This document shows positions 60,536 to 64,000 of a stretch of DNA of 64,000 nt, piece after piece. Both the position numbers and the translations under genes were made by a program. The notes beneath the pieces are model-generated. The model ran no database searches and was not told the origin of the DNA. It was given only the letters and a program-made list of their open reading frames with translations. The stretch comes from Lineus longissimus (lineage: Eukaryota; Nemertea; Pilidiophora; Heteronemertea; Lineidae): positions 28,411,501-28,475,500 of the forward strand of contig NC_088308.1 of the NCBI RefSeq assembly GCF_910592395.1, in the 5' to 3' direction. Every line of letters starts with the position of its first letter. Position 1 is the stretch's first letter.

Positions 60536-60643
60536 ATGATCTACGACAAACGAAACTGCATCACCATTCTCCTGCTCCTTCTGTGCTATAAGTCAGTTCA
60601 GTTCAGGAGTACTTTGCCCGGCGGTCCTCGAGGAAACAGAAAG
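60536..60643 (+). CDS. Speculative first coding exon (signal anchor), gene not seen further
   Basis: ATG at 60,536 opens 36 codons: MIYDKRNC, a hydrophobic stretch ITILLLLLCYKSVQF, then a polar part ending GNRK. A good donor (AAAG/GTAAAC) follows at 60,644. An acceptor-like 'ctatctcag' lies 25 bp upstream, as if after a 5' UTR intron. The layout resembles the first exon of a secreted or type II membrane protein whose other exons would be to the right or outside the window. I found no continuation, so this may be chance. Confidence 0.22.
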
Positions 60644-61742
60644 GTAAACAAGAAGACCATACGCTGGAGTCCGAGAAACGAAATGTATTGATATGTGCTG
60701 CATGTGGCCGGAATTTAAAAAACATTTGGTGGTTAATATAATGTTATTTAAAACTAAAAGTCTATAATCTTTTTTAAGCTCCCTAGTAGAAGTGAGGTCA
60801 GTCATCATCCGTGCTTGGTGCATATTGAGCTCAAATGCCTTGGTGTGGAACTGAAATGCGACATGATGTATGGAAACTACTGCATATCTTACTCAGGTAA
60901 TCTCATATGAGTAAAGGTTGATAAAGAGGTTTCAATCGGTTTCCGAGAATTCACGGCTCAGTACCTGGTATTAGAGAGGCTTGAGTCAAATCGATGTAAA
61001 GTTTCTGGTCACTGGACAAAAGAGACCCACCCAAATATTTTCTCAAACTAGTTTTGATGGGGTTGAGTTCACTTTTCTCTCCTCAATTTCACTGGTCACA
61101 AGAGACTCCGGCGGCCCAATTGTGACCCTTCGGTAACCAGTGGCAGAATATGTGGATACGTCACAAGGCATTCTAAAAACACGGACACAGAACCAGACAT
61201 ACCAGTATTTCGAGTTTTTTTGATGGAGCCAGCCGTGCATCTATTCACCAAGACACTGACGTCTTGACATAGATTAGGGACAGCCGTGACTACGACACAT
61301 CGGGTATCCAAGCAGATTACACACGGGAAAGAAGATCAACCGTCTACACTTACCGTACAAGCTCGTATACCTCCCTCACATCGTCTGCGTTTAGGATGAC
61401 TGAATAAGATGACTACTACGTTTGCCCAGGTAAGTTCGAACCTTAAATTTCCAGATATTGCTTTTGCTGAATATGAATTTATATATGTTGACGCCCATTG
61501 GAATATGGATGTCATTTTTGATTTTTTCAGCCAACCACAGATGAGTTATTGATCATGATACACGGCTATTTATCAAAAGTGAGAATTGTAATTGAAGAAT
61601 TGTCGCGCACAGCTCCGCTGGTTTCAAGCAAAGTCTGTATCTGATATACTGAAATTGGATTGAATTCTCATTATTTTTGAGGTAGATAATAAAACACTGA
61701 GGTAATGGAAGCCATTTTCTGCCTCAAATGTAATTGAAATTA

Positions 61743-61903
61743 CATTAGAACCTCTCTATCAAGGACATCCTTGGGACTGAAAAGTGCTGTCCTTAATAGA
61801 GAGGTGTCCTGATTAGAGAGTTCAAATTGAATGGAAACAACCAGTTTGGGACCAAAACATGTGTCCTTAATAGAGAGGTTGTCCGCTAAGAGAGGTTCTA
61901 CTG
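61743..61903. mobile_element. pogo/Tigger-like MITE with TA target duplication
   Basis: The left end CATTAGAACCTCTC and right end GAGAGGTTCTACTG are inverted repeats with one mismatch, flanked on both sides by TA. The terminal sequence resembles the CAGTAGAACCTC ends of pogo-type (Tc1/mariner superfamily) elements. The interior is 161 bp with short internal repeats of 'tccttaatagagaggt' (twice) and no coding capacity. Confidence 0.75.
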
Positions 61904-62489
61904 TACAAATAAGGGAAGTGATATTTTGTGTGGTTTCTAAAATATGTCATGTATTTTCCCGACCGAGCGTTCTTGGAGATATCTTAGTATTATTTAAGTG
62001 TCCCCACTCATCTAACCTTCAAACCATTTGAGTGATAGGTTATTGTCTCGTTACAGAATGGTGTTGTTCCGTGGGTATGACTCTCCGTTGAGCATAGAAA
62101 GCTGCGCCTGGACTGTAATGTTTTGTTGCTCGCTCTCGGATTTTAGATATAATTTGTATAATCGAGCCTCGATTCGTTTACCATCTGATCATTTATGCAT
62201 GGGTCGCTTGGATATTCCAGGGTCGTAACGTTTATTCGAAAAAGATGAAGATTCATTGATGGCATTAGTGAATAAATGATGGAAGTGGAAGCGATTTTTT
62301 CGCAATTACCTTGATGACTAACACCAGGTGTGCTGATTATTTGATAAATATTTGAGAAGTTTTGTGGCGAAAAACGAGAATTGGTTTGGTGAAGGCAGTT
62401 TTGGCCCCTCCCATGACGTCCAGTACAATCAATAACTCGAATTTTTAGTTCCAGCCACACCCGAAATCCACCCCATTTTCCATCTTTGT

Positions 62490-62590
62490 TCTTTTTAAAA
62501 TCACAATGGCGGGGAAAAACGAGATCGCTCGAAATAATATCTCGAGCGCCCAAGATAATAAGTCCATCGATCGAGATATTTCCTGAAATT
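62490..62590. repeat. Palindrome-rich stretch with ATCTCGA words
   Basis: Self-complementary words cluster here (AAATAATATCTCGAGCGCC, GATAATAAGTCCATCGATCGAGATATT). It may be the edge of a dispersed repeat, but no clear ends were found. A 158-codon frame on the - strand crosses it and has no recognisable protein features. Confidence 0.3.
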
Positions 62591-64000
62591 TTTTTTCTTG
62601 TTTCAAAAAAAATAATCATGTGATGTCCTTTCCTAGCTGTACATTTCTCTCAACATTCGCTCTCTAAACTAGAAGTGTCTTCCATGTTTTTTAGCAACAT
62701 CATTCACGTGAGACATAAAACTGTTGTTATGATAGTAATACCCAGCAGCTTGGCCCATTATCAAAGAAAAAACCGAGCAAGAATCCCGTTGATTATGTTC
62801 ATGGAATCTTCGACGTTCTCTCAAACTGAGTATTTAGGCACAAACTGTAAAATAGAATAGAGTATTTTATTTTCAACACCACCGAAGCTGAAGCAGTGAA
62901 AAGGGTGTTGCCTCCTCTCCATTTGTGAATGGTGTTAGTGACAGTGACAACGCCGCCAGTCTCTCAGCGATTCACACCATCACTTCAGTTGCGTGCTTCT
63001 CGAGGAGATGCAGTCATTCAATCCCCGTCATAATGACGGATAACCGTAGATAACTAGCAATGTCTTTTTTACTGAGGATTACCCTTCACCTGTAGTGGAT
63101 CACTCCACCTGGCATATCTTGGGTCTTTCCGCTGTCATATGCGTTTTGGTGAGCACGGAGGCTGAAAGCTGGATAGTGTCGTCGAGACGTTTTTTTTATC
63201 AATTTCTGGAGCGTTAGGTCGTTGATGTTATGGATGTGGGGCGGACTTTAGAGGATTATCGAACTATTCGATGTTTGAAAGGTTTTCTCTGGGCAAGTGC
63301 AATTTGAAGTATAAAGTTACCGTGAAGGTGGTGGTCTTTCAAACTTATAACTGAACGTTTGCATGACTACTTGAGTTGTAATACGGGCGGAATATTTCAT
63401 AAATGGTGGAACAAAAAGGAAAATCTTGGAAAAATGGGGATTAAAATTCATCATTTCTGCTTCAATCTCAAGAAAGCTGTTTGAAAATGACCCCTGACAG
63501 GTGGCATATGTTTCATAGAATTTGTCAACTTAAAGCCATCAAGTGTGAATGATTTCTCAGTTTTCCCACTGTCAGACAATGGATTAACGGAAACGTTATC
63601 AGTCGTTGGTTAGATAGAATAAATGGAATACAGAATTCTGACCTATGTCGAATTACGCTGCGATTCCTGGATACAGAGTGTTCGAGTGTTTTTCGTCAGT
63701 CTCATTGCTAATTTGTAGTACAGCACTGGAAGTTAATGCAGGAATGTAGACTCATTATTTGTTTAGCAATAGAAAAGCGTTTCAACGTTGTCAGAAATCA
63801 CTTGTTGTTCGTTCTTGGGACCTCGTGCACTTTTAGGTCGTAGGGTAATCAAATTTCCTACGGTATCGCAGCTTACTGATTATTCTTCCGTAAAAGGACG
63901 AAAAACCACTTTATTCATTTGCGCACGTTTGAACTTCGGTTTTTCATCTTAAACTTATCAGATCAAATTTATCGCGAGTGAAGCGTGCCTGATTGGTTGT

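Larger units (their letters stand above)
55412..64000. other. Gene-poor right end
   Basis: No confident gene. It contains a 377-bp foldback element, a pogo-like MITE and one speculative signal-anchor exon, listed separately. The open frames elsewhere are short and lack motifs and splice context. The last 1.5 kb shows nothing I can name. Confidence 0.5.

Noticed and set aside
62143-62619. 158-codon - strand frame, the longest in the right end
   Set aside because: It runs across a palindrome-rich, probably repetitive stretch, shows no domain or signal peptide, and has no supporting splice sites. Could be rechecked by searching for transposase or reverse transcriptase, which I do not see.
1-64000. 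CRISPR arrays, bacterial operons or prophage-like systems
   Set aside because: Introns, signal peptides and animal gene families show eukaryotic nuclear DNA. The tandem repeats present lack the repeat-spacer pattern.

Overview
The window is nuclear DNA from a bilaterian invertebrate. Genes are split into short exons by mostly 100-1,000 bp GT-AG introns. The products are animal-specific: a TARP/stargazin-type AMPA-receptor auxiliary subunit, apolipoprotein-D-like lipocalins, a group IVA-type cytosolic phospholipase A2 (cPLA2), a peptide-type GPCR and a double C-type lectin. Introns and spacers are AT-rich, full of short TACATGTA-like words and small non-autonomous DNA elements. This fits a marine lophotrochozoan (mollusc, annelid, brachiopod) or possibly amphioxus. 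I cannot fix the phylum from sequence alone. All gene models below were assembled by hand from splice signals, frame continuity and family similarity.

Layout. Positions 1-13,441 hold no gene I can support and are probably spacer and/or a long first intron. The 3' three coding exons of a TARP gene lie on the + strand (13,442-16,533). After a 3.4-kb gap come three tandem lipocalin genes on the - strand (19,991-27,272) with the same five-exon plan; the middle one has a hydrophobic C-terminal tail typical of a GPI-anchor signal. Next are three - strand genes (28,597-29,238; 29,881-30,579; 32,959-34,791), each with one visible coding exon, for basic, Ser/Glu-rich, disordered-looking proteins that end in cysteine-rich CaaX-like tails. 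I do not recognise this family. A two-exon - strand gene (36,190-38,200) encodes a GT31 (beta-1,3-galactosyltransferase-like) type II membrane protein that has lost its metal-binding and catalytic motifs and carries a long basic tail.

About 2 kb away and divergently oriented is a complete 15-exon cPLA2 gene (40,220-46,198; 737 aa, catalytic residues present). It is followed on the + strand by a three-exon class A GPCR (47,202-49,569; 379 aa) and a six-exon secreted protein with two C-type lectin domains (51,685-55,117; 306 aa). The last 8.9 kb holds no confident gene, but does contain two well-formed non-autonomous elements (a 377-bp foldback element and a pogo-like MITE) and one speculative signal-anchor exon.

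The genes are not a pathway: this is an ordinary metazoan neighbourhood with two local tandem families (lipocalins and Cys-tailed proteins). The most notable items are the undescribed Cys-tailed family, the apparent GT31 pseudoenzyme, the GPI-anchored (Lazarillo-like) lipocalin between two secreted ones, and an invertebrate TARP that keeps the vertebrate-type TTPV tail and a 141-bp internal exon.
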